A DNA stretch of 23,359 bases from an uncultured Ruminococcus sp. (GCA_902767175.1 CACXGH010000239.1:1-23359); one strand, 5' to 3'. Positions 1-7,413 are shown, numbered from the stretch's first letter. Notes: generated by a model not told the origin, from the letters alone. Numbers and translations: made by a program.

Positions 1-669
1 ATGCTCATTCGTTCCGAAACTGATACGGATAAGTTCGACTACAGAAAGTCAACTCCCGCATCAGTAAGAAAAATGAGAAATAAACTCGGACTGTCCCCAA
101 AGGCTACAGTAGCCGTTTTTGCAGGCAAGCTGACAGTTGAGAAAAACCTCGAATACCTGCTCAGTGCTTTCGCAAAATATATTAAGAAGACAGACAATAT
201 TCAGCTTCTGATCGTCGGAGACGGAACAGAGACGGAATATCTCAAAGGAGTATGTGCAAAGCTGAAAATCAAGGATATGGTGGTATTCACGGGAGCAGTT
301 GCCAACTCTATTATGCCCGATATTTACTCAGCCTGTGACATTTATGTATGTTCTTCTGATGACGGTCTTATGTCAATGTCGTTTGTCGAAGCTATGGCGT
401 GCGGTCTGCCCGTACTTGTCAAAGAGGACAGCGAAAAGATAGTGAATAAAACAATAAGCCACGGTCTCAACGGCTTTGTTTACAAGAAGAATTCAGAGTT
501 TGCGAAGTATCTGAAAACCCTTGCAGGACTTGACGAAAAAAAGAGGAATAGAATAAGACAGCTTGTGCGGGACACACTGATAACAACAGACCGCACTTCA
601 ATGGCAAAGCAGTATGAAAAGGCATACGAGATCGCATTGATAAAATACAACCGGAAGAAATTCAAATAA
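1..669 (+). CDS. Glycosyltransferase family 4 (GT-B fold), C-terminal half; 5' end outside the window
   Basis: The reading frame is open at base 1. The first residues (SETDTDKF) align with the 'NGVDtdkF' strand that normally sits mid-protein in GT4 enzymes, so the ATG at position 1 is probably internal. What remains is the nucleotide-sugar-binding half: VAVFAGKLTVEKN (the 'vGrl..eKn' turn), LLIVGDGTE, VVFTGAV, and the sugar-nucleotide motif FVEAMACGLPVLV near residues 125-137. The family normally has a Glu eight residues before the EAMA glutamate (E-x7-E); here that position is Gly in SSDDGLMSMSFVEAMA, so the donor pocket is atypical. The expected role is transfer of a sugar from a nucleotide donor to a lipid, glycan or exopolysaccharide acceptor at the inner membrane face. 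The acceptor cannot be read from sequence. It ends in a Lys-rich tail just before a terminator. Confidence 0.85.
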   Translation: MLIRSETDTDKFDYRKSTPASVRKMRNKLGLSPKATVAVFAGKLTVEKNLEYLLSAFAKYIKKTDNIQLLIVGDGTETEYLKGVCAKLKIKDMVVFTGAVANSIMPDIYSACDIYVCSSDDGLMSMSFVEAMACGLPVLVKEDSEKIVNKTISHGLNGFVYKKNSEFAKYLKTLAGLDEKKRNRIRQLVRDTLITTDRTSMAKQYEKAYEIALIKYNRKKFK

Positions 670-675
670 GAAGAC

Positions 676-710
676 GACCGCAGTAATTAAAATGCTGCGG
701 TCAATTTTAT
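676..710 (+). terminator. Rho-independent terminator of the glycosyltransferase gene
   Basis: A perfect 8-bp stem (gaccgcag 676-683 with ctgcggtc 695-702) encloses an 11-nt loop and is followed by aattttat. It lies 7 nt after the stop codon. Confidence 0.8.
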
Positions 711-720
711 AGGCACTCCG

Positions 721-924
721 CCGCTGTGACACGGAAATCAATTTTGCCAGACAGTCACATGGGGAAAACCCTTTTCCGGCGGAAAAAGGGTTATTCCCCA
801 TTCCCCCTTTCCTAAAACCGCTGACTAATTCTGTGAAGATAAACATACAAACTGAATTTTAGAAGAAGGAATTTATACGCTCTCATCTATCAGTTTTTAA
901 AAGTTGATTTCCGTGCCGCTGTGA
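721..924. mobile_element. MITE-like element, 186 bp, with terminal inverted repeats and a 9-bp target duplication
   Basis: The left end cacggaaatcaatttt (730-745) is the reverse complement of aaaagttgatttccgtg (899-915), apart from one inserted base (g903). The nine bases just outside each end are identical: ccgctgtga at 721-729 and at 916-924. Terminal inverted repeats flanked by a direct repeat are the classic footprint of transposition, and 186 bp with no credible ORF makes this a miniature non-autonomous element. A nearly perfect 41-nt hairpin (760-800) lies inside. It sits between the terminator of the glycosyltransferase and the nspC promoter. The rest of the 670-1023 gap holds only these items. 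The parent transposase family is not identifiable here; 9-bp duplications occur in several IS families. Confidence 0.7.
760..800. repeat. Long hairpin inside the MITE-like element
   Basis: Arms tggggaaaacccttttcc and ggaaaaagggttattcccca pair almost throughout, with single bulged A residues and a loop of about three bases. There is no T-run on either side, so it is not a standard terminator. It would fold equally well from either strand. Confidence 0.75.
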
Positions 925-933
925 TAATCGACA

Positions 934-962
934 TTGCATTCACTCTGTGTTTATGGTAAAAT
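934..962 (+). promoter_or_regulatory. Sigma-A type promoter for nspC
   Basis: TTGCAT (934-939), a 17-nt spacer, then TAAAAT (957-962). It lies 10 nt beyond the right target duplication of the MITE-like element, leaving a leader of roughly 55 nt before the nspC start. Confidence 0.65.
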
Positions 963-1023
963 TATTTAGTCTGAAGACATTAGCTATTTAATGTATGTAA
1001 AAAGCTTTTCGGGAGGTCATAAA

Positions 1024-2169
1024 ATGCAAGACAATAAAATAAAGGCGCTGATGTCACTGCCTACTCCGTGCTATGTTATAGACGAGGCAGCTCTTATTTC
1101 AAATCTTGAACTGCTAAGTACAGTGGAAAAGAAAACAGGCTGTCATGTGCTGCTTGCTCAGAAGGCTTTTTCGGCTTATCATGTCTATCCGCTTATAGCA
1201 AAATATATAAGCGGTACTACAGCAAGCGGTATATTTGAAGCAAGGCTCGCTTATGAGGAAATGGGAGATAAACAGATCCATGTGTTCTCCCCTGCTTACC
1301 GTGATGAAGAATTCGATGAGCTTCTGAAAATATGTGACCACATCGTATTCAATTCCTTCTCTCAGTGGAAGTATTTCAGAGAAAAGGCAATTGCTCACAG
1401 CAATATTGAATTCGGGCTTAGAATAAATCCCGAATATTCTGAAATAGAAACAAAAATATATGATCCGTGCTATACAGGGTCAAGGCTTGGCATTACTCCT
1501 GAAAATTTTGAGGAGAATGAGCTCGAGGGTATCAGCGGACTTCATTTTCATACAATGTGCGAACAAGGCTCCGACACTCTTGAAAGAACTCTGAAAGCAG
1601 TTGAAGAAAAGTTCGGTAAATATCTTTATAATATGAAATGGATAAATTTCGGCGGAGGTCATCATATCACAAGACAGGGATATGATATTGATAAACTCAT
1701 TCAGTGCATTGAACAAATCAAGACTAAATACGGACTTGAGGTTTATATCGAGCCGGGTGAAGCAATAGCGCTGAATGCGGGCTATCTTGTAAGCTCTGTG
1801 CTTGACAGGACAAGAAACGGCATTGAAATAGCGGTTGTCGATACATCGGCCGCCTGTCATATGCCCGATGTTCTCGAAATGCCGTACAGACCGTATATCA
1901 TAGGCTCAGGCAAGGCAGGAGAAATGCCCTATACATACAGACTCGGTGCTCCTACCTGTCTTGCAGGGGATATAATCGGAGATTATTCCTTTGAAAAACC
2001 GCTTAATATCGGAGATAAACTTATTTTCACCGATATGGCTATATATTCTATGGTAAAGAACAACACTTTCAATGGTATGCCGCTGCCTGCTGTCTATCTT
2101 TTAAAAGCAGACGGAAGTACAAAACTGCTGAAAAAATTCGGCTATCAGGATTTCAAGAGCAGGCTTTGA
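1024..2169 (+). CDS. nspC: Carboxynorspermidine (carboxyspermidine) decarboxylase
   Basis: A 381-residue PLP enzyme of the alanine racemase-fold decarboxylases, the last step of the carboxyspermidine route to spermidine or norspermidine. The visible PLP lysine is K47 in LLAQKAF. FGGGHHITR forms the phosphate-binding Gly loop, IEPGEAIA follows, and the NspC-specific signature VDTSAACHMPDVLEMPYRP carries the active-site Cys and Asp at the dimer interface. Length is normal for the family. The ATG at 1024 is chosen over an upstream ATG at 991 because gggagg (1011-1016) lies 7 nt before it. The usual partner, carboxyspermidine dehydrogenase, is not next to it; upstream are a miniature element and a glycosyltransferase. 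It is followed at 25 nt by a permease gene, probably in one transcript. Cytoplasmic. Confidence 0.92.
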   Translation: MQDNKIKALMSLPTPCYVIDEAALISNLELLSTVEKKTGCHVLLAQKAFSAYHVYPLIAKYISGTTASGIFEARLAYEEMGDKQIHVFSPAYRDEEFDELLKICDHIVFNSFSQWKYFREKAIAHSNIEFGLRINPEYSEIETKIYDPCYTGSRLGITPENFEENELEGISGLHFHTMCEQGSDTLERTLKAVEEKFGKYLYNMKWINFGGGHHITRQGYDIDKLIQCIEQIKTKYGLEVYIEPGEAIALNAGYLVSSVLDRTRNGIEIAVVDTSAACHMPDVLEMPYRPYIIGSGKAGEMPYTYRLGAPTCLAGDIIGDYSFEKPLNIGDKLIFTDMAIYSMVKNNTFNGMPLPAVYLLKADGSTKLLKKFGYQDFKSRL

Positions 2170-2194
2170 TAAATAATAAAAAAGAGGAAATAAT

Positions 2195-3124
2195 ATGGGA
2201 GAGAATTTTATAACTGTCGGCACACAGGTGCTTGAGCTGTTCATACTTATTGCTGTAGGCTATCTTTGCGGAAAAACAAAAATGCTCAATGATAAAACGG
2301 TAAAATCTGTTACCGATATAGTTCTTTATATCGTTTGTCCGTGCGTTATTATCGAAAATTTCATAAGACCTTTTGATACGGGTATGCTTGGCGGTCTGCT
2401 TACGGCAGGTGCAGCAGCTCTTTGCATACATATCGTATCTATCGTCATTGCTATGCTTGTTTTTCATGACAAAAAGCCCGAAAAAAACAGAGTCTACCGT
2501 TTTGCACTTATTTTTTCCAACTGCGGTTATATGTCCCTGCCCATGCAGCAGGCTATTCTCGGTGCTGACGGTGTTTTCTACGGAGCGGTGTATATCGTTG
2601 TGTTCAATATTGTCATGTGGACATTCGGCGTATGGCTCTCAAGCGGAGATAAAAAATCTCTTTCCGTCAAAAAGATCGTTCTTAATCCCTGTATAATAGG
2701 TATGGCCGTAGGCTTTGTTATTTTTCTTACATCTTTGCCGATACCTGAAATTATCGGAAAACCCGTGAGCTTCCTTGCAAATCTTAATACACCTCTGCCA
2801 ATGATGATAGTGGGCTACTATCTCTCACAGACAAGAATCAGAGATGCCTTCAAGGACGGAAAGGGCTTTATCTGTGTTCTATTCAGACTGATAGCAATTC
2901 CTCTTTTAGCCTTCGGCGGAATGATGATGTGCGGCATCAGAGGAACTGTGCTTATAACCTGCGTTATAGCTGCTTCTGCGCCCGTTGCCGCTGCTACCAC
3001 TATGTTTGCCGCAAAATTCGACAATGACGCCAAGCTTTCGGTAAACCTTGTTACATTGTCTACCATGCTGTCTGTCATTACTATGCCGCTGATAGTAGGA
3101 TTTGCAAGAACTGTCGGCGGATAA
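2195..3124 (+). CDS. AEC (auxin efflux carrier) family permease
   Basis: A 309-residue integral membrane protein with about ten hydrophobic segments in two halves, the AEC layout. N-terminal signs are LFILIAVGYLCGKTKMLND and DIVLYIVCPCVIIENF. The middle NCGYMSLPMQQAILG matches the family's 'N.gfmG.Pl..a..G' motif, and the C-terminal half has ASAPVAAATTMFAAKF. AEC proteins are secondary carriers of organic anions or other small metabolites; the bacterial substrates are mostly unknown. The start has gagg (2184-2187) 7 nt upstream. It lies 25 nt after nspC, so it may move a polyamine-related or carboxylate compound, but that rests on position alone. No convincing terminator follows it; only a short stem at 3130-3145 without a T-run. 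Confidence 0.85.
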   Translation: MGENFITVGTQVLELFILIAVGYLCGKTKMLNDKTVKSVTDIVLYIVCPCVIIENFIRPFDTGMLGGLLTAGAAALCIHIVSIVIAMLVFHDKKPEKNRVYRFALIFSNCGYMSLPMQQAILGADGVFYGAVYIVVFNIVMWTFGVWLSSGDKKSLSVKKIVLNPCIIGMAVGFVIFLTSLPIPEIIGKPVSFLANLNTPLPMMIVGYYLSQTRIRDAFKDGKGFICVLFRLIAIPLLAFGGMMMCGIRGTVLITCVIAASAPVAAATTMFAAKFDNDAKLSVNLVTLSTMLSVITMPLIVGFARTVGG

Positions 3125-3129
3125 TAATG

Positions 3130-3145
3130 CGGGAAGCCCTTCCCG
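3130..3145. repeat. Short perfect palindrome after the AEC gene
   Basis: cgggaag (3130-3136) and cttcccg (3139-3145) pair over 7 bp with two bases between. No T-tract follows, so I do not call it a terminator, although it could stabilise the 3' end of the nspC transcript. Confidence 0.45.
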
Positions 3146-3169
3146 AATACTCTGTTCGGATAAAGCTAA

Positions 3170-3338
3170 GAAATCGCTGAATAAATCACACCTTACGGCT
3201 CAGCACCTGTCTTGCTTGCCTATTTTCCGCCGTCTTGCACCAAAATTCCTTGACAACCGACAGGCTGCCTGCGGTGTTTTTGCACAACCTGACGAAAAAT
3301 ACCGGCGAAATACAGACACTGAATTTAATCAGCACTTC
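3170..3338. repeat. Possible decayed miniature inverted-repeat element upstream of ligA
   Basis: gaaatcgctgaataaatca (3170-3188) is an imperfect inverted match to tgaatttaatcagcacttc (3320-3338), with a few mismatches and one-base gaps. The 131 bp between them has no believable ORF. No target duplication is clear. This would explain why the 255-bp gap before ligA has no good promoter; a TTGACA at 3250 lacks a -10 box. Confidence 0.35.
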
Positions 3339-3379
3339 CCTAAAACCACAGCGGATATAACTATAAGGAGTGTTTATAT

Positions 3380-5386
3380 ATGGAACATGAAAATGCAAAA
3401 GCAAAAGCAAGAGCAGAACAGCTCCGTTCTGAACTGAATTATCATAATGACCTTTATTACAACACTGATTCTCCCGTGATAAGCGACTATGAATATGATA
3501 TGATGCTCAGGGAGCTTGAAGATATTGAGAGAGAATTTCCTGAGCTTAAAACACCCGATTCGCCGACACAGCGGGTAGGCGGTGAGGCTGCTGCGAAGTT
3601 TTCTCCCGTTGAGCATACAGTTCCCATGGAGAGCCTGCACGATTCATTTTCACATGATGAGATAAGGGATTTTGACAGAAAGGTACGGGAGTCAGTCAGC
3701 AGCCCCATATATATTGTCGAGCCAAAGATAGATGGTCTGTCCGTGTCTGCGGAATACCGAAACGGCATTTTCGTAAGAGGCTCTACAAGAGGAGACGGTC
3801 TTGTAGGTGAGGATATAACTGATAATCTTAAAACCATTAAAACTCTGCCGATGAAACTGAACAAGGCCCTTCCCTATCTTGAGGTAAGAGGAGAGGTCTA
3901 TATGTCTGTAGAAAGCTTCAGCAAAGTGGTCGAAGCTCAGGAGGAGAGGGACGAAAAGCCCTTCAAAAATCCGAGAAACGCTGCAGCTGGCTCGCTCAGA
4001 CAGAAGGACGCTAAAATAACCAAAGCAAGAGATCTCGATATATTTGTCTTCAACATTCAGCAGATAGAAGGCGAGGAACTTAACAGCCACAAACAGTCGC
4101 TGGACTATCTGCAGGAGCTTGGCTTTACTGTTCTGCCGTTTTATTATAAATGCGAAAGCTGCGATGAGGTGCTTGAAAGGATCGAAGAAATCGGAGAACG
4201 GCGCGGAGAACTGCCTTTCCAGATCGACGGGGCTGTCATCAAGGTTGATAATCTTAATGACAGAAAGATACTCGGCAGCACGGCAAAATTCCCGAAATGG
4301 GCTGAGGCCTATAAATATCCGCCTGAGGAAAAGGAAACAGAACTGCTTGATATAGAAATAAATGTCGGAAGAACGGGAGTTCTTACACCTACGGCAATTT
4401 TTGAGCCGATAACACTTGCAGGAACGACAGTTAGCCGAGCAACTCTGCACAATGAGGACTATATTAAAGAAAAGGATATAAGGATAGGAGACACCGTAAT
4501 ACTGCGCAAGGCAGGAGAGATAATCCCCGAAGTTGTATCTGTCACAAAGCACAAAGAAGGTGCTCTGCCATACAGAATGCCGACAGTATGTCCTTCATGC
4601 GGCTCTCCGGTATCATACGAAAACGGTGAAGCTGCACTGCGCTGTACAAACACAGACTGTCCTGCACAGCTCATGAGACACATGATACATTTTGTATCGA
4701 GAGATGCAATGGATATTGACGGACTCGGAGAAAAGGTGCTGCACAGTCTTAACGAGAGCGGACTTATTTCTTCACCGCTTGACCTGTACCGCCTTACAAA
4801 AGAAGATATTCTTACACTTGATAAGAAGCAGGATAAATCCGCCTCTAATCTGATAAAAGCGATAGAACGCTCAAAAGGCAGCGACCTTTACAGAATAGTT
4901 TTTGCTCTGGGTATAAGACATATCGGTCAGAAGGCCGCAAAGCTGCTTGCAGATCATTTCGGCACTCTTGACGCAATAGCAGACGCTTCTGAGGAAGAGA
5001 TCTCATCAATAGACGGCTTTGGTGATATTATGGCTGAAAGCACTGCTGCATATTTTGCCCTTGATGAAACTAAAAAGCTGATCGAAGAAATCAAGGCGCT
5101 TGGCATTAATACAAGATCACTCAGTGAGAAAAAGGCAGTTTCAGAGGACAGCCCTTTCCTTGGCAAGACCTTTGTTATAACAGGCACTCTGCCGAATTAC
5201 AAGAGAACTGAGGCTGCACAAATCATCGAAAGTCTCGGCGGAAAAGTATCGTCAAGCGTTTCAAAGAAAACAGACTTCGTTCTTGCGGGTGATGAAGCAG
5301 GCAGCAAGCTTACAAAGGCACAGTCTCTGGGGATAAGGATTATTGACGAGAACGAATTTATAAGAATGAAGAATTCAGTTGAATGA
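3380..5386 (+). CDS. ligA: NAD+-dependent DNA ligase LigA
   Basis: A full-length 668-residue ligase that seals nicks in replication and repair using NAD+. Domains in order: Ia NMN-binding segment with YHNDLYYNTDSPVISDYEYD (21-40); adenylation domain with the catalytic lysine K116 in VEPKIDG, then GSTRGDG and NPRNAAAGSLRQ; OB fold with INVGRTGVLTPTA; four-Cys zinc finger CPSC...CTNTDC; tandem helix-hairpin-helix repeats (LGIRHIGQKAAKLL, IDGFGDIMAES); and a C-terminal BRCT domain from about 590 (FLGKTFVITGTLP, SLGGKVSSSVSKKTDFV). The start is set by aaggag (3365-3370), 9 nt before ATG. No pcrA/uvrD or gatC, common neighbours elsewhere, is adjacent. The next gene starts 12 nt after its stop. Confidence 0.97.
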   Translation: MEHENAKAKARAEQLRSELNYHNDLYYNTDSPVISDYEYDMMLRELEDIEREFPELKTPDSPTQRVGGEAAAKFSPVEHTVPMESLHDSFSHDEIRDFDRKVRESVSSPIYIVEPKIDGLSVSAEYRNGIFVRGSTRGDGLVGEDITDNLKTIKTLPMKLNKALPYLEVRGEVYMSVESFSKVVEAQEERDEKPFKNPRNAAAGSLRQKDAKITKARDLDIFVFNIQQIEGEELNSHKQSLDYLQELGFTVLPFYYKCESCDEVLERIEEIGERRGELPFQIDGAVIKVDNLNDRKILGSTAKFPKWAEAYKYPPEEKETELLDIEINVGRTGVLTPTAIFEPITLAGTTVSRATLHNEDYIKEKDIRIGDTVILRKAGEIIPEVVSVTKHKEGALPYRMPTVCPSCGSPVSYENGEAALRCTNTDCPAQLMRHMIHFVSRDAMDIDGLGEKVLHSLNESGLISSPLDLYRLTKEDILTLDKKQDKSASNLIKAIERSKGSDLYRIVFALGIRHIGQKAAKLLADHFGTLDAIADASEEEISSIDGFGDIMAESTAAYFALDETKKLIEEIKALGINTRSLSEKKAVSEDSPFLGKTFVITGTLPNYKRTEAAQIIESLGGKVSSSVSKKTDFVLAGDEAGSKLTKAQSLGIRIIDENEFIRMKNSVE

Positions 5387-5398
5387 GGCGTATCAAGG

Positions 5399-6667
5399 AT
5401 GTTTAAAAAGTTTGTCAAGGCTTATTCAAAGAAAATATCCCATCATACTCTTAAATTCTTGAAATGGTCTGTCGTTTCTATAATTGCAGGTCTGTTTGTC
5501 GGAGCCGTAAGCACATTGTTTTCATTTCTTCTGAAATGTGCCGCCGACTTCCGTGAAGAAAATGATTTCATAATATTATTTCTTCCGCTCGGAGGACTTG
5601 TCACTGTATTTCTTTACAGTTTTTTCAAGTATAAGGACGACAAAGGCACAAACCTTGTTTTATCAACCATTCATGCAAAAAGCGAAATACCGTTCCGAAT
5701 GGCGCCTCTGATTTTTATTACAACTGTCATCACTCACCTTTTCGGAGGCTCTGCAGGAAGAGAGGGTGCGGCGCTGCAGCTTGGAGGAAGTCTCGGAAAC
5801 CAGCTCGGGCGGTGGTTTCGTTTTGATGATGCCGATAAGCATGTCGTTGTTCTGTGCGGAATGACAGCTGCTTTCTCTGCTGTATTCGGCACACCAATGG
5901 CAGCGGTAATGTTCTCTTTGGAGGTAGTGAGCGTTGGAGTAATGTATTACTCTGCACTGCTCCCCTGTGTTTTTTCATCGCTGATCGCATCATATTTTTC
6001 ATCGCTTTTCGGATTAAAGGAACACGCATTCAAGGAGCTTGTATTTCCTTCTCTCACATTCCTCAATGCATTTGAAACAATATGTTTGTCAGGATTATGC
6101 GCCATACTGAGTATTCTCTTCATTGTACTTCTCCATAAAACAGGCGATCTGTTAAGAAAGTATCTTAAAAACCCGTACATAAGGATATTCATTTCAGGCT
6201 GTGTAATAGTATTATTCTCATATCTGCTTAACACAAGGGACTACAACGGTGCAGGAGTTGAGGTAATAGCAAGGGCTGTAAATCAGGGAGAAGCTGTCCC
6301 CTATGCATTCATTTTAAAAATGCTGTTTACTGCCGTAACAATTGCATCGGGCTTCCGAGGAGGAGAAATAGTTCCGTCATTCTTTATCGGTGCGACCTTC
6401 GGCTGCACCTTTGGCACTATAATAGGCTTCTCTCCGACATCATGTGCAGCGATAGGACTTATTGCTATGTTCTGCGGTGTAACAAACTGCCCGATAACAT
6501 CTCTTCTGATAAGCTTTGAGCTTTTCGGTGCAGGCGGTGTTTATTATTTTATGATCGCCATTGCAGTAAGTTATTTTATGTCAGGATATTATGGTCTGTA
6601 CAAGGATCAGACTATCGTTTACTCAAAATACAGGACAAGATTTCTCAACAGAAAAACCCGACAGTGA
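5399..6667 (+). CDS. CLC family anion transporter, probably CLC-F type fluoride/H+ antiporter
   Basis: A 422-residue multi-span CLC protein. GGSAGREGAALQLGG (116-130) holds the gating glutamate E122. Two features separate it from ordinary chloride CLCs: the selectivity motif GSGIP is absent (the region reads KGTNLVLSTIH), and the usual GxFxP loop is GGEIVPSFFIGATFG, with E323 where chloride CLCs have Ile/Phe. The last pattern resembles the G-E-V-T-P loop of CLC-F fluoride exporters, so fluoride efflux is my best reading; chloride transport is the alternative. The ribosome site gagg overlaps the ligA stop codon (5385-5388), implying co-transcription and coupled translation with ligA. No fluoride riboswitch is visible upstream. 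A hairpin-rich 3' region and strong terminator follow. Confidence 0.82.
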   Translation: MFKKFVKAYSKKISHHTLKFLKWSVVSIIAGLFVGAVSTLFSFLLKCAADFREENDFIILFLPLGGLVTVFLYSFFKYKDDKGTNLVLSTIHAKSEIPFRMAPLIFITTVITHLFGGSAGREGAALQLGGSLGNQLGRWFRFDDADKHVVVLCGMTAAFSAVFGTPMAAVMFSLEVVSVGVMYYSALLPCVFSSLIASYFSSLFGLKEHAFKELVFPSLTFLNAFETICLSGLCAILSILFIVLLHKTGDLLRKYLKNPYIRIFISGCVIVLFSYLLNTRDYNGAGVEVIARAVNQGEAVPYAFILKMLFTAVTIASGFRGGEIVPSFFIGATFGCTFGTIIGFSPTSCAAIGLIAMFCGVTNCPITSLLISFELFGAGGVYYFMIAIAVSYFMSGYYGLYKDQTIVYSKYRTRFLNRKTRQ

Positions 6668-6694
6668 CATCAAAAACATTGTAATATCATTATG

Positions 6695-6749
6695 ACACAG
6701 CAAACCGAGAGTGAAGACACCCGGAAATATTTCCATCTGGGTGCTGTGT
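6695..6749 (+). other. Structured 3' untranslated RNA after the CLC gene
   Basis: acacagca (6695-6702) pairs perfectly with tgctgtgt (6742-6749). A second short stem, caccc (6718-6722) with gggtg (6739-6743), shares bases 6742-6743 with the first, so the two pairings partly compete. Both lie just before the terminator at 6753-6777. This may be a 3'-end stabiliser or an RNA switch remnant; no known RNA family is recognised. Confidence 0.4.
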
Positions 6750-6752
6750 GAT

Positions 6753-6777
6753 GCCGCCGTTCAGGCGGCTTTTTTTT
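6753..6777 (+). terminator. Rho-independent terminator of the ligA-CLC unit
   Basis: gccgcc (6753-6758), loop gttca, ggcggc (6764-6769), then eight T. A textbook GC stem with a T-tract. Confidence 0.93.
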
Positions 6778-6798
6778 GCATGAATACAGTAATTATTG

Positions 6799-6827
6799 TT
6801 GCAAAAACATGAATTATAGTTTATAAT
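6799..6827 (+). promoter_or_regulatory. Sigma-A promoter for the deaminase gene
   Basis: TTGCAA (6799-6804), 17-nt spacer, TATAAT (6822-6827). It sits 21 nt after the preceding terminator and gives a leader of about 40 nt. Confidence 0.8.
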
Positions 6828-6873
6828 TATCCTGTAATATAACCAAAAAACTATCGTCAGGAAGTGATATTAT

Positions 6874-7359
6874 ATGCGTACCGACAAGATAAACTATTAT
6901 CTCGACATTGCCGAAACAGTCCTCGAAAGAGGTACCTGTCTGAGAAGAAATTACGGTGCTATAATCGTCAAAAACGATGCTATTATCTCAACAGGCTATG
7001 TCGGCGCTCCGAGAGGAAGAAAAAACTGCATTGACATGGGATACTGTGTGCGTGAAAACCTTAAAGTTCCCCGCGGTGAAAGATATGAGCTTTGCAGAAG
7101 CGTTCATGCCGAACAAAATGCAATCATCAATGCCGCCCGTGAGGATATGATAGGCTCCGTTATGTTCCTTGTCGGAAAAGACGCTAAAACAGGCGAATAT
7201 GTTGAAAATGCTTCCGCCTGCTCACTGTGCAAGAGAATGATAATCAATGCAGGCATCGAGAAAATAATTATCCGCAACAGCAAGGACAGGCATACTGATA
7301 TTGACGTGAACGATTGGATCATCAACGATGAGTCTATAGAGGGACTTATGGGCTATTGA
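6874..7359 (+). CDS. dCMP deaminase family protein (ComEB-like)
   Basis: A 161-residue zinc-dependent deaminase. The catalytic motif is SVHAEQNAI (H78 zinc ligand, E80 proton shuttle), paired with ACSLCKRMIINAG supplying C116 and C119; the usual Pro before the first Cys is Ala here. RNYGAIIVKND and GYVGAPRGRKNC are typical of deoxycytidylate deaminases, which convert dCMP to dUMP for thymidylate synthesis. The long segment between (DMGYCVRENLKVPRGERYELC) adds Cys residues C58 and C74, as in family members with an extra metal site. aggaag (6859-6864) precedes the ATG by 9 nt. It is a single-gene unit with its own promoter. A related cytidine or tRNA-adenosine deaminase is less likely given the motif context. 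Confidence 0.88.
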   Translation: MRTDKINYYLDIAETVLERGTCLRRNYGAIIVKNDAIISTGYVGAPRGRKNCIDMGYCVRENLKVPRGERYELCRSVHAEQNAIINAAREDMIGSVMFLVGKDAKTGEYVENASACSLCKRMIINAGIEKIIIRNSKDRHTDIDVNDWIINDESIEGLMGY

Positions 7360-7413
7360 TGTTCTGTTTTACTTTCCGGATCGACAGATTTCCGCAAATT
7401 TTTTATAAAACTA

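Noticed and set aside
3130..3145. Palindrome after the AEC gene as a terminator
   Set aside because: The stem is short, the loop is only two bases, and no T-run follows on either strand.
3250..3278. Perfect TTGACA at 3250-3255 as a ligA promoter
   Set aside because: The expected -10 position reads ggtgtt; no TATAAT-like box is at a suitable distance.
3692..4552. Open frame of 286 codons on the minus strand opposite ligA
   Set aside because: It lies wholly inside ligA, a full-length family member. Its product is rich in Cys, Tyr and Phe without any recognisable domain, typical of an antisense shadow.
5300..5398. Fluoride riboswitch before the CLC gene
   Set aside because: Only 12 nt separate ligA from the CLC gene and the preceding bases code for the LigA BRCT domain; no such motif is visible.
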